NCBI GenBank assembly: GCA_026874595.1
Contig: CM049307.1
Coordinates: 24,156,362 to 24,220,361 of the forward strand
From: Sipunculus nudus
Lineage: Eukaryota; Annelida; Sipuncula; Golfingiida; Sipunculidae
DNA length: 64,000 bases
Direction: 5' to 3'
In this document: piece by piece, positions 13,701-28,700 of the stretch
How the letters are laid out: every line of letters begins with the position of its first letter
How positions within the stretch are numbered: the first letter of the stretch is position 1
Translations under genes and position numbers: made by a program
Notes under the pieces: model-generated
Seen by the model: only the letters and a program-made list of their open reading frames with translations
The model's database searches: none
Told to the model about the DNA's origin: nothing

Positions 13701-16700
13701 AATGTGATCTATATTCAGTTAATGAGACAACAGATGTACAAGTGAGGCAATCTAGAAGTGAGATATGGTGAGCAAGTTAATGAATGTGATAAAAACTCAG
13801 TTAATGAGACAACAGATGTACAGGTGAGGCAATCTAGAAGTGAGATATGGTGAGCAAGTTTATAAATGTGATCTATATTCAGTTAATGAGACAACAGATG
13901 TACAGGTGAGGCAATCTAGAAGTGAGATATGGTGAGCAAGTTTATAAATGTGATCTATATTCAGTTAATGAGACAACAGATGTACAGGTGAGGCAATCTA
14001 GAAGTGAGATATGGTGAGCAAGTTTATAAATGTGATCAAAACTCAGTTAATGAGACAACAGATGTACAGGTGAGGCAATCTAGAAGTGAGATATCGTGAG
14101 CAAGTTAATGAATGTGATAAAAACTCAGTTAATGAGACAACAGATGTATAGGTGAGGCAATCTAGAAGTGAGATATGGTGAGCAAGTTAATGAATGTGAT
14201 AAAAACTCAGTTAATGAGACAACAGATGTACAGGTGAGGCAATCTAGAAGTGAGATATGGTGAGCAAGTTAATGAATGTGATAAAAACTCAGTTAATGAG
14301 ACAACAGATGTACAGGTGAGGCCATCTAGAAGTGAGATATGGTGAGCAAGTTTATAAATGTGATCTATATTCAGTTAATGAGACAACAGATGTACAGGTG
14401 AGGCAATCTAGAAGTGAGATATGGTGAGCAAGTTTATAAATGTGATCAAAACTCAGTTAATGAGACAACAGATGTACAGGTGAGGCAATCTAGAAGTGAG
14501 ATATGGTGAGCAAGTTAATGAATGTGATAAAAACTCAGTTAATGAGACAACAGATGTACATGTGAGGCCATCTAGAAGTGAGATATGGTGAGCAAGTTTA
14601 TAAATGTGATCTATATTCAGTTAATGAGACAACAGATGTACAGGTGAGGCAATCTAGAAGTGAGATATGGTGAGCAAGTTTATAAATGTGATCTATATTC
14701 AGTTAATGAGACAACAGATGTACAGGTGAGGCAATCTAGAAGTGAGATATGGTGAGCAAGTTTATAAATGTGATCTATATTCAGTTAATGAGACAACAGA
14801 TGTACAGGTGAGGCAATCTAGAAGTGAGATATGGTGAGCAAGTTTATAAATGTGATCTATATTCAGTTAATGAGACAACAGATGTACAGGTGAGGTAATC
14901 TAGAAGTGAGATATGGTGAGCAATTTTATAAATGTGATCTATATTCAGTTAATGAGACAACAGATGTACAGGTGAGGCCATCTAGAAGTGAGATATGGTG
15001 AGCAAGTTTATAAATGTGATCAAAACTCAGTTAATGAGACAACAGATGTACAGATGAGGCAATCTAGAAGTGAGATATGGTGAGCAAGTTTATAAATGTG
15101 ATCAAAACTCAGTTAATGAGACAACAGATGTACAGGTGAGGCAATCTAGAAGTGAGATATGGTGAGCAAGTTTATAAATGTGATCTATATTCAGTTAATG
15201 AGACAACAGATGTACAGGTGAGGCCATCTAGAAGTGAGATATGGTGAGCAAGTTTATAAATGTGATTTATATTCAGTTAATGAGACAACAGATGTACAGA
15301 TGAGGCCATCTAGAAGTGAGATATGGTGAGCAAGTTTATAAATGTGATCAAAACTCAGTTAATGAGACAACAGATGTACAGGTGAGGCAATCTAGAAGTG
15401 AGATATGGTCAGCAAGTTTATAATTGTGATCAAAACTCAGTTAATGAGACAACAGATGTACAGGTGAGGCAATCTAGAAGTGAGTTATGGTGAGCAATTT
15501 TATAAATCTGATCAAAACTAAGTTAATGAGACAACAGATGTACAGGTGAGGCAATCTAGAAGTGAGTTATGGTGAGCAATTTTATAAATCTGATCAAAAC
15601 TCAGTTAATGAGACAACAGATGTACAGGTGAGGCAATCTAGAAGTGAGATATGGTCAGCAAGTTTATAATTGTGATCAAAACTCAGTTAATGAGACAACA
15701 GATGTACAGGTGAGGCAATCTAGAAGTGAGTTATGGTGAGCAATTTTATAAATCTGATCAAAACTCAGTTAATGAGACAACAGATGTACAGGTGAGGCAA
15801 TCTAGAAGTGAGATATGGTCAGCAAGTTTATAATTGTGATCAAAACTCAGTTAATGAGACAACAGATGTACAGGTGAGGCAATCTAGAAGTGAGTTTTGG
15901 TGAGCATTTTATAAATCTGATCAAAACTCAGTTAATGAGACAACAGATGTACAGGTGAGGTAATCTAGAAGTGAGATATGGTGAGCAATTTTATAAATGT
16001 GATCTATATTCAGTTAATGAGACAACAGATGTACAGGTGAGGCCATCTAGAAGTGAGATATGGTGAGCAAGTTTATAATTGTGATCAAAACTCAGTTAAT
16101 GAGACAACAGATGTACAGGTGAGGCAATCTAGAAGTGAGATATGGTGAGCAAGTTTATAAATGTGATCTATATTCAGTTAATGAGACAACAGATGTACAG
16201 ATGAGGCCATCTAGAAGTGAGATATGGTGAGCAAGTTTATAAATGTGATCAAAACTCAGTTAATGAGACAACAGATGTACAGGTGAGGCAATCTAGAAGT
16301 GAGATATGGTGAGCAAGTTTATAAATGTGATCAAAACTCAGTTAATGAGACAACAGATGTACAGGTGAGGCAATCTAGAAGTGAGATATGGTGAGCAAGT
16401 TTATAAATGTGATTTATATTCAGTTAATGAGACAACAGATGTACAGGTGAGGCAATCTAGAAGTGAGATATGGTGAGCAAGTTTATAAATGTGATCAAAA
16501 CTCAGTTAATGAGACAACAGATGTACAGGTGAGGCAATCTAGAAGTGAAATATGGTGAGCAAGTTTATAAATGTGATCAAAACTCAGTTAATGAGACAAA
16601 AGATGTACAGGTGAGGCAATCTAGAAGTGAGATATGGTGAGCAAGTTTATAAATGTGATAAAAACTCAGTTAATGAGACAACAGATGTACAGATGAGGCA

Positions 16701-19700
16701 ATCTAGAAGTGAGATATGGTGAGCAATTTTATAAATTTGATCAAAACTCAGTTAATGAGACAACAGATGTACAGGTGAGGCAATCTAGAAGTGAGATATG
16801 GTGAGCAATTTTATAAATGTGATCTATATTCAGTTAATGAGACAACAGATGTACAGGTGAGGCCATATAGAAGTGAGATATGGTGAGCAAGTTTATAAAT
16901 TTGATCAAAACTCAGTTAATGAGACAACAGATGTACAGGTGAGGCAATCTAGAAGTGAGATATGGTGAGCAAGTTTATAAATGTGATCAAAACTTAGTTA
17001 ATGAGACAACAGATGTATAGGTGAGGCAATCTAGAAGTGAGATATGGTGAGCAAGTTAATGAATGTGATAAAAACTCAGTTAATGAGACAACAGATGTAC
17101 ATGTGAGGCAATCTAGAAGTGAGATATGGTGAGCAATTTTATAAATGTGATCTATATTCAGTTAATGAGACAACAGATGTACAGGTGAGGCAATCTAGAA
17201 GTGAGTTATGGTGAGCAATTTTATAAATGTGATCTATATTCAGTTAATGAGACAACAGATGTACAGGTGAGGCCATCTAGAAGTGAGATATGGTGAGCAA
17301 GTTTATAAATGTGATTTATATTCAGTTAATGAGACAACAGATGTACAGGTGAGGCAATCTAGAAGTGAAATATGGTGAGCAAGTTTATAAATGTGATCAA
17401 AACTCAGTTAATGAGACAACAGATGTACAGGTGAGGCCATCTAGAAGTGAGATATGGTGAGCAAGTTTATAATTGTGATCAAAACTCAGTTAATTAGACA
17501 ACAGATGTACAGATGAGGCAATCTAGAAGTGAGATATGGTGAGCAAGTTTATAAATGTGATCAAAACTCAGTTAATGAGACAACAGATGTACAGGTGAGG
17601 CAATCTAGAATTGAGATATGGTGAGCAAGTTTATAAATGTGATCAAAACTCAGTTAATGAGACAACAGATGTACAGGTGAGGCAATCTAGAAGTGAGATA
17701 TGGTGAGCAAGTTTATAAATGTGATCAAAACTTAGTTAATGAGACAACAGATGTATAGGTGAGGCAATCTAGAAGTGAGATATGGTGAGCAAGTTAATGA
17801 ATGTGATAAAAACTCAGTTAATGAGACAATAGATGTACAGGTGAGGCAATCTAGAAGTGAGATATGGTGAGCAAGTTTATAAATGTGATAAAAACTCAGT
17901 TAATGAGACAACAGATGTACAGATGAGGCAATCTAGAAGTGAGATATGGTGAGCAATTTTATAAATTTGATCAAAACTCAGTTAATGAGACAACAGATGT
18001 ACAGGTGAGGCAATCTAGAAGTGAGATATGGTGAGCAATTTTATAAATGTGATCTATATTCAGTTAATGAGACAACAGATGTACAGGTGAGGCCATATAG
18101 AAGTGAGATATGGTGAGCAAGTTTATAAATTTGATCAAAACTCAGTTAATGAGACAACAGATGTACAGGTGAGGCAATCTAGAAGTGAGATATGGTGAGC
18201 AAGTTTATAAATGTGATCAAAACTTAGTTAATGAGACAACAGATGTATAGGTGAGGCAATCTAGAAGTGAGATATGGTGAGCAAGTTAATGAATGTGATA
18301 AAAACTCAGTTAATGAGACAACAGATGTACAGGTGAGGCAATCTAGAAGTGAGATATGGTGAGCAAGTTTATAAATGTGATCTATATTCAGTTAATAAGA
18401 CAACAGATGTACAGGTGAGGCAATCTAGAAGTGAGTTATGGTGAGCAATTTTATAAATGTGATCTATATTCAGTTAATGAGACAACAGATGTACAGGTGA
18501 GGCCATCTAGAAGTGAGATATGGTGAGCAAGTTTATAAATGTGGTTTATATTCAGTTAATGAGACAACAGATGTACAGGTGAGGCAATCTAGAAGTGAAA
18601 TATGGTGAGCAAGTTTATAAATGTGATCAAAACTCAGTTAATGAGACAACAGATGTACAGGTGAGGCCATCTAGAAGTGAGATATGGTGAGCAAGTTTAT
18701 AATTGTGATCAAAACTCAGTTAATGAGACAACAGATGTACAGATGAGGCAATCTAGAAGTGAGATATGGTGAGCAAGTTTATAAATGTGATCAAAACTCA
18801 GTTAATGAGACAACAGATGTATAGGTGAGGCAATCTAGAAGTGAGATATGGTGAGCAAGTTTATAAATGTGATCAAAACTCAGTTAATGAGACAACAGAT
18901 GTACAGGTGAGGCAATCTAGAAGTGAGATATGGTGAGCAAGTTTATAAATGTGATCAAAACTTAGTTAATGAGACAACAGATGTATAGGTGAGGCAATCT
19001 AGAAGTGAGATATGGTGAGCAAGTTAATGAATGTGATAAAAACTCAGTTAATGAGACAATAGATGTACAGGTGAGGCAATCTAGAAGTGAGATATGGTGA
19101 GCAAGTTTATAAATGTGATAAAAACTCAGTTAATGAGACAACAGATGTACAGATGAGGCAATCTAGAAGTGAGATATGGTGAGCAATTTTATAAATTTGA
19201 TCAAAACTCAGTTAATGAGACAACAGATGTACAGGTGAGGCAATCTAGAAGTGAGATATGGTGAGCAATTTTATAAATGTGATCTATATTCAGTTAATGA
19301 GACAACAGATGTACAGGTGAGGCCATATAGAAGTGAGATATGGTGAGCAAGTTTATAAATTTGATCAAAACTCAGTTAATGAGACAACAGATGTACAGGT
19401 GAGGCAATCTAGAAGTGAGATATGGTGAGCAAGTTTATAAATGTGATCAAAACTTAGTTAATGAGACAACAGATGTATAGGTGAGGCAATCTAGAAGTGA
19501 GATATGGTGAGCAAGTTAATGAATGTGATAAAAACTCAGTTAATGAGACAACAGATGTACAGGTGAGGCAATCTAGAAGTGAGATATGGTGAGCAAGTTT
19601 ATAAATGTGATCTATATTCAGTTAATAAGACAACAGATGTACAGGTGAGGCAATCTAGAAGTGAGTTATGGTGAGCAATTTTATAAATGTGATCTATATT

Positions 19701-22700
19701 CAGTTAATGAGACAACAGATGTACAGGTGAGGCCATCTAGAAGTGAGATATGGTGAGCAAGTTTATAAATGTGGTTTATATTCAGTTAATGAGACAACAG
19801 ATGTACAGGTGAGGCAATCTAGAAGTGAAATATGGTGAGCAAGTTTATAAATGTGATCAAAACTCAGTTAATGAGACAACAGATGTACAGGTGAGGCCAT
19901 CTAGAAGTGAGATATGGTGAGCAAGTTTATAATTGTGATCAAAACTCAGTTAATGAGACAACAGATGTACAGATGAGGCAATCTAGAAGTGAGATATGGT
20001 GAGCAAGTTTATAAATGTGATCAAAACTCAGTTAATGAGACAACAGATGTATAGGTGAGGCAATCTAGAAGTGAGATATGGTGAGCAAGTTAATGAATGT
20101 GATAAAAACTCAGTTAATGAGACAACAGATGTACAGGTGAGGCAATCTAGAAGTGAGATATGGTGAGCAAGTTTATAAATGTGATTTATATTCAGTTAAT
20201 GAGACAACAGATGTACAGGTGAGGCAATCTAGAAGTGAGATATGGTGAGCAATTTTATAAATGTGATCTATATTCAGTTAATGAGACAACAGATGTACAG
20301 GTGAGGCCATCTAGAAGTGAGATATGGTGAGTAAGTTTATAAATTTGATCAAAACTCAGTTAATGAGACAACAGATGTACAGGTGAGGCAATCTAGAAGT
20401 GAGATATGGTGAGCAAGTTTATAAATGTGATCAAAACTTAGTTAATGAGACAACAGATGTACAGGTGAGGCAATCTAGAAGTGAGATATGGTGAGCAAGT
20501 TTATAAATGGGATCTATATTCAGTTAATGAGACAACAGATGTATAGGTGAGGCAATCTAGAAGTGAGATATGGTGAGCAAGTTTATAAACGTGATCTATA
20601 TTCAGTTAATGAGACAACAGATGTACAGGTGAGGCAATCTAGAAGTGAGATATGGTGAGCAAGTTTATAAATGTGATCAAAACTCAGTTAATGAGACAAC
20701 AGATGTACAGGTGAGGCAATCTAGAAGTGAGATATGGTCAGCAAGTTTATAAATGTGATTTATATTCAGTTAATGAGACAACAGATATACTGGTGAGGCA
20801 ATCTAGAAGTGAGATATGGTCAGCAAGTTTATAAATGTGATCAAAACTTAGTTAATGAGACAACAGATATACTGGTGAGGCAATCTAGAAGTGAGATATG
20901 GTGAGCAAGATTATAAATGTGATCTATATTCAGTTAATGAGACAACAGATGTACAGGTGAGGCAATCTAGAAGTGAGATATGGTGAGCAAGTTTATAAAT
21001 GTGATTTATATTCAGTTGTTGAGACAACAGATATACTGGTGAGGCAATCTAGAAGTAAGATATGGTGAGCAAGTTTATAAATGTGATCTATATTCAGTTA
21101 ATGAGACAACAGATGTACAGGTGAGGCAATCTAGAAGTGAGATATGGTCAGCAAGTTTATAAATGTGATCAAAACTCAGTTAATGAGACAACAGATGTAC
21201 ATGTGAGGCAATCTAGAAGTGAGATATGGTGAGCAAGTTTATAAATGTGATCAAAACTTAGTTAATGAGACAACAGATGTACAGGTGAGGCAATCTAGAA
21301 GTGAGATATGGTGAGCAAGTTTATAAATGGGGTCTATATTCAGTTAATGAGACAACAGATGTATAGGTGAGGCAATCTAGAAGTGAGATATGGTGAGCAA
21401 GTTTATAAACGTGATCTATATTCAGTTAATGAGACAACAGATGTACAGGTGAGGCAATCTAGAAGTGAGATATGGTGAGCAAGTTTATAAATGTGATCAA
21501 AACTCAGTTAATGAGACAACAGATGTACAGGTGAGGCAATCTAGAAGTGAGATATGGTGAGCAAGTTTATAAATGTGATTTATATTCAGTTAATGAGACA
21601 ACAGATATACTGGTGAGGCAATCTAGAAGTGAGATATGGTCAGCAAGTTTATAAATGTGATCAAAACTTAGTTAATGAGACAAAAGATATACTGGTGAGG
21701 CAATCTAGAAGTGAGATATGGTGAGCAAGATTATAAATGTGATCTATATTCAGTTAATGAGACAACAGATGTACAGGTGAGGCAATCTAGAAGTGAGATA
21801 TGGTGAGCAAGTTTATAAATGTGATTTATATTCAGTTAATGAGACAACAGATATACTGGTGAGGCAATCTAGAAGTGAGATATGGTGAGCAAGTTTATAA
21901 ATGTGATCTATATTCAGTTAATGAGACAACAGATGTACAGGTGAGGCAATCTAGAAGTGAGATATGGTCAGCAAGTTTATAAATGTGATCAAAACTCAGT
22001 TAATGAGACAACAGATGTACATGTGAGGCAATCTAGAAGTGAGATATGGTGAGCAAGTTTATAAATGTGATTTATATTCAGTTAATGAGACAACAGATAT
22101 ACTGGTGAGGCAATCTAGAAGTGAGATATGGTGAGCAAGTTTATAAATGTGATTTATATTCAGTTAATGAGACAACAGATATACTGGTGAGGCAATCTAG
22201 AAGTGAGATATGATGAGCAAGATTATAAATGTGATCTATATTCAGTTAATGAGACAACAGATGTACAGGTGAGGCAATCTAGAAGTGAGATATGGTGAGC
22301 AAGTTAATGAATGTGATCAATTTTCAGTTTACAAGACAACATATGTACAGGTGAGGCAATCTTTGAATGAGAACATGTGAACAAGTCAATAAATGTGATA
22401 TATATTCAATTAACAAGACAACAGATATATATGTTAGGCAATCTAGGAGTGAGATCAGATGAACCAGTTAAATTTGGCAATCAATATGGTTTTCTGATTC
22501 ACAAACTTTCCTCTTGCACCATTACATAAGGGATACACAATCTTCCAATTATTTTTTGGCTGAGTAGACTAATCTAATACTGGCCCCTTTGGTATATCAC
22601 TAATTGATCATTACCCAATTAGGATAGTGAAATTTTTCAAATATGCCTAAATATACAAAAAATTTTCAAGAATTTAAGAGCAAATAGTCTGCCACAAAAG

Positions 22701-25700
22701 ATTCTAGGCCTATTGTCCAACATCCCAGGTGATAACAGGTTATAAATAACCTTTCGGGGTCCTTGGGCCATTAAAGGATTTAGGCAGCACTGCACTATGC
22801 GAGTCAGTGTCAGATTATCTATGTAGCGTCATTCCTCCCCCCCTCCCCCATGAGGATGTCAGTCTAGGTGTCATGATAGTTAGCTCTGATTGGCTGTTAA
22901 TTTGTTAGCTCTGATTGGCTGTTAATTTATAGCTAGCTCTGATTGGCTTAATATTTATTACTCAACAGTGCTCTCTGTGCATGCGCAGTAATCTTGGTGG
23001 TGACCCTAGGTTAGTAAAACCGGTCATTCTGCTCGTGGCTGCTGAACTATCCACTCGCTAGAGACCAGTATTTTTTCCACCACCTCCCCATCCACCACCC
23101 TTATGTTGCATATTGCGTATTAAGCAGTAATCTCAGTTTCTTGTTAGTATTTTAATATGTAGTTCTGCACTTTATTCAGTAATCTATTTTTAGTCAAAGG
23201 TCACTGCTTACTGTCGGGTATATTCTTCCTTATGTCAATATGTATTTTCTATTCTTACTGGCAGTCCCCTCAGAACTGAATAAGCACTATAAAATTGTAT
23301 TTGTGTAAGTTGTATGTATTATGTACTTAACCAGGGTAAATCTTTGGACTCTGTTTGCTTCTTTGCCTGGAATCAGATTAGTAATGGGCACTGCCAGATT
23401 GATTTGGTCATTAAAATAAATGACGTTATAGACACACATGTATTTAGGTTGTGTTTCAGCCTGTGGTGTAAAAGTGTGTGTGTGTGTGGCTGTATAAATA
23501 CAAATCAGGACAATAGCTCAAACTTTTTTGGGGAAAAATATTGCAAAGGAGCACTACTAACAGACAGCAGGAACACAATTAATATGACTGAGAGACCAAC
23601 CTATGCAGTCAAATGACTGTTGGCTGCCATGAACCAATATGCTGTCACACCAATGGGCTGGTAAACCTACACCCAGCCACTACTTTAAAAGGCTCAACAA
23701 AATTGTCTCATAGCAAGTGTAGGAGAGACATTACTTACTCTGGTTAGCAGAGACACCAGTCTCCATCTTCTCAGAAATGAATTGGGTCAGTGAAGCTCTG
23801 AAGTCAATCTCTGCTCCAAACTTTTTTTCTGTTCCATTATCGACCAGAATAAAATGTGTATGGTTCTGATCCAAGGCAGATAACCCTCTGACATCTGGAT
23901 GAAGGTCTTCTATGTTGTAATCCGCAGGGAACTGACCATTTTCCTGTCATTAAGTGATATTTATAAATAGTCAAATGGCCCATAAAGCCATGACGATCAG
24001 CTAAATTTGACATACAGGTGAAGCATGTATCAATTATTGATTTTATAATCTGGTGAAAAATCATAACCTCATCTAGTTTTCTCACAGATTCTATTATACA
24101 ATGCATGACAGGGAATAAAGACCAATCATTGTAACCTACTGAATGTCATATATACACTGGATAGTATATGTACTATGCTTTTTTTATAACCACCCTGTTT
24201 TCCCACAGCATGCATTAAACTACATTTCAAAAGCCAGCAATACTGTCTTGAAATCAAATGAGGTAATGATTAGGGGTGTAACAATGCATCCAAGAATTGA
24301 TGCATTGAATTGCAAGCCCTCAATTAAACTGTATCAATCTGAATCCTCTGAATCAATTTGTTTTGATTATTATTTCTTTTTATTGTACCATCCAAAAGTA
24401 TTCAGTGAACTCTCTAATTTGACAGAGGAGTTTGTGATGTCAAAGCTCTTTATCACGAATGTGCCTTTGATCTACTTTAAATGTTTGCTGTACCACTCCA
24501 CTTGCATAGAAACAAAAATGATGATGACAAACAAGAGGGATAACCCAAAAATTCACATGCTGTGTAGTGATCTCACTGACTGGTCAGTTTTTAATGAGGA
24601 TGCAAGTGGCCAGTCAGATTTGAGGGGTCAATTAGGGAAAAAAAACTGTACCAGCTTTTGAAACTACAATTATAATGAAACTGACACTGTCTCAGTAGCC
24701 CTGCAAACAATCCTTGTCGCTGTTCTAGTAGGGTTGTATTTTTTGCTGAAATTTACTAATATCCATTATTGTAAAGTATTTGCTTTGCTTTTATTTTCTA
24801 AATTTGAAATGTTCCACCTCAGAAGGAACTAAATTGAGAATGGAATCGCAGGTAAAGAATCGAGAATCGTATAGATTCTAAGGACCCTCAAAATTCACAG
24901 GCCTAGTAATGATCCTAGCAAACAAGGGAGAGCAAATTTGTCATTAGGTTAAAGAATGGCTTCCTCTCTTGGTCTGTCATAGCTGGCCATAACGGAGAGT
25001 ATTTTCAAGGAAATTTTAAAAATCAGCTAAATTCTAGCAATTTCAATGCCTTTTAAATAGATTAATACTTTAAGGATTTTCAATTTGAGGGGTTTGGAAG
25101 ATGGTAGGACTCCTGATTACTAACAATTAAAATACTGAAGTTGTTTGAATCCTATGATTTCCTTGATTCCTATGATTTTATCACTCATTTACTGAGCTGT
25201 TTCAACACATACTAACCAAATTACTAATTACATTATACATGAACAATGCTGCCTCACCTCCCCCGCTAGGCTCTCCTTGTTGTCTATGATTCCCCATGTT
25301 GCAATGCCCAGAGCCACTATATTTTGCTCTGAACCCCCTGTTGTCATCATATGTTCGTGAACTGCCTCTCCTACGAACTTCATCACTCCCGCGTTGGTTC
25401 CTCCTGTGATGATCCAAGCACCTGTGTAAAGACACTCAGCTGTTGAAATTTAGGACAAGCCCCTCATTTCCTTAGTGCCATAATATACCAATCCCTTTCT
25501 CAAAAACATGTAAAATGCATGAAAGTAAAAGCATTAAAGCATATGTGGCTTCACAAATTTGACATAAAAAATGAAAGAGCCAGAGGCCAATATGAAAGCT
25601 TCCCCCAACATGGGTTACTTATATTTCACTTACACTGCATTTCTTGCAAACAAGGTGGGCCACTACAGACTACAATATCAAATGAAGAGGAAAAAGAAAT

Positions 25701-28700
25701 ACAGTTCTCACACTTATTTATCAGTGTTAGAGCTAAACTGGATCAGGCTTGGCTTAAAGAAAACTTATACAAATTTTATTGTAGGTAAAAAAGAGATATA
25801 GCCCCCCCCCCCCCCCATTGGCCATCCAGAAATAGGAGGTGGAAAAATATACACTATCTCAAAATTAACCTAGAATTTTCACAGAACTGACCATAAATGA
25901 AGGTCAAGGTCATCAGTACTTGAACTCTTCCAGCAACTCAGAGGAAACAACTTCTGTGTCAAATTAGCAGGGTTATAATTCAAACTATGCAAAACTTCAT
26001 ACGTTATGGGGTTCCCAACAATTTTGCATAGTGGATTTGACCTCAAAGGTTATGGTCAAGTCACCAGTTTTTAAACTTGTCCAAAAACTTGGTTGAAACA
26101 ACCTGCATGTCAAATGCGAGGACAAAATGTTCTAAAGTTATGGTTTTAACAATAATTTTATGTTTAGCAGATTTGATCTTGAAAATCAAATCAAGGTCAC
26201 CATATTTCACCTCCTCAGAGAACATAGCAGAAAGAACTGGTGTGTCAAATTTGAGTAAAACATCTTAAGTAGTTTCAAACTTGTGAGGTTCACAATATTC
26301 CTAGAATTGTGCAGATTTCTCCTTAAACATCAAGGTCAAGGTCACCAGTACTCAAACACTTCCAAACTCAGTTGAGATGGCAACTTGTGTGTCAAATTTG
26401 TGGGGGAAATGTGCAATCCTTCTTAAGTGACTGCATTCAGCAGAAAGCCCTAGAGATAACTGATTATAATTCGGCTTCTTTGACCTTGAAGATTCTTGTT
26501 AAAGTCACTATTTTTTATGCTCGTCCAACAACTTGATGGAAACAATTTGTCAGTCAAATGAGAGGAAAAAAATGTGTAATACTTCAAATGTTTTTTTGGT
26601 CCTAAACAAATTTACATTTTGGCAGATTTGACCTAAAAGATCAATGTTAGGGTCACCCATTTTTTATCTTGTCTGAGAGTTTGATACTAACCATTTGTTT
26701 TTATTATTTCAGAAAAAAATATGTTTCCCTTCAAAAGTTATCACATTCACAAGATATTCTATTAACAGAATTGACTGGAGGGGGTGGGGGTGGGGACATA
26801 ATAATAGTGAAATTTAGCAATGGAATGTCACAATGGCTAAGTGGTTACCTGTACTAGTGGCTGCATTAACTAAGCCCCTCTTAAAGAGGTTCTTTAGTCT
26901 GTTTTTGAGAAAGAATTTCTTGGCACCCCCTGTGACTGATATAAGCAGCTTTGGGGGCTGTAAGTCCCAGTAGTCATTGAGCAGGGTCCACATCACATTC
27001 ATGTCAGTCTTGTAATCCACGCGGATGTACTGAAAAATATAATACACACCTGGTTAAAGGACTGTTTACAGGAACTGATTATAGAATGAAAGAGACTTTA
27101 TGAAATGAACAAACTGAAATATGATTTTACCATTGATGAGACATAATACTAGACAGAACCTTTTAATGTGTAGGGCCTATACTTAGATTCCATGGATGTA
27201 ATTTGTAAAATAAAGGGCAGCTAAAAGGTGAAACTTGACTCTCCATTATCAGCTCTGCCTTTGCAATCAAATATTAGTTATGGCCAAGTGTAAGCCACAT
27301 ATGAGCAAAAATTATTACTGATACCTTTATAATCATGTATATCATAATATAAAATAAAAAATAATATTCAAAGCAATATTACATTATTATCAAGTTTTAT
27401 GATACAGCAATAACACAACTGAATACTCTTGTACGATGCAGGCACTTACTGTGGCTGGAGCTATGGTTTCTTGTCCAAACCCATTAAAGTTCACTGTGCC
27501 GTATGAATCAGCTGGCACCAGACAAGTATGGGTTTCAACCTTCCACTTTTCACGGCCATCCATATCAGCAGGTCGATCAGTAGAATGCAAGTCATATTCC
27601 CGGCCACACTGGCACATTTGTCTGATAAAATAACGGTGATCACATGATTTAGTATACATGTTGATTTTACAATTTATTATTTAAATACCAAATGAAACAT
27701 ACAAATGTTAAATAGACATCAAATCTATGATTTTGTTATATGTCACACACTCGTGATTCTTGTTTTAGAAAGACTGCACTATCAGACTTGTTCTACAGTT
27801 AAAGCCATCCAAGGTCAGTGGGCTTACCATATTTCAGAACATTCAATTTAGTAAATCCTGAGAACTGTAATTAATTAAAATTCTGAAAAACATGTTTGAA
27901 CTAAGATCATCAGTCTAGATCGTTAAATGAAGCTATACAAAATTACTGGACATACAGAATTTCATAACAATCCAAGAACATTCAATAAATCTGAACAGAT
28001 AAATTCCCATAAAAAGGGACTGTACCACCATCTTGTGCAACAGATAAAATGATCCAGTATTCATGTAGGGGCTTACTTTGAGAACATTTGGTATTCTTGT
28101 TCCTTTTCTGAAATATTCTATAAATATTACATAAATATTACAGCTCATTTACATCTCATGATGTTATTCAACCAACAATGGATAAGTTAAGAATACACTT
28201 ACTTTTTATTCTTAACATCACGGACATAACGTGAACACTCTCTCTGTTTGATGTTTTTCTTAATAAACTCACTGATGGCTTTCTTGAAAGAAATTTTGAA
28301 GAAAAAAAAAATAACATTGAACATCAAACATTAAAATTCAAATACAGTCGGCTAATCTCCTTACTCCCATAATATATAACTGAACAGTTGAGAGAATGTT
28401 ATTTTGCTGATAATTATTTTAACTTTTCATTCATGTATATATTGTCAGTGAATATGTTAGCTCTTTGATAAATATATTAGATGATATAAAATATCCGAAA
28501 TGAGTATTAATTTTCTATATCTTTAAAATACAAATGTGAGGTCATTTATCAATATTAGATTTGTTATTTTGTTACTGCATAAAAGCATGCAAGTTCACAT
28601 GTATCTGTTTTTTAAATATCTAGATAATGACCTTAACTTGACATTTGTTTACAGACAAAGACAATTAAAGGTATGCTATGGACAATTGCTTCAGTACTGT

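Noticed and set aside
13555-22290. CRISPR-like array
   Set aside because: The monomers are contiguous with no unique spacers, the unit is 82 bp, and the locus is a eukaryotic intron. It is satellite DNA.
24143-24661. Plus-strand frame of 172 codons
   Set aside because: Most of it lies inside a hAT-type MITE with an 8-bp target duplication, and the translation has no recognisable motif.
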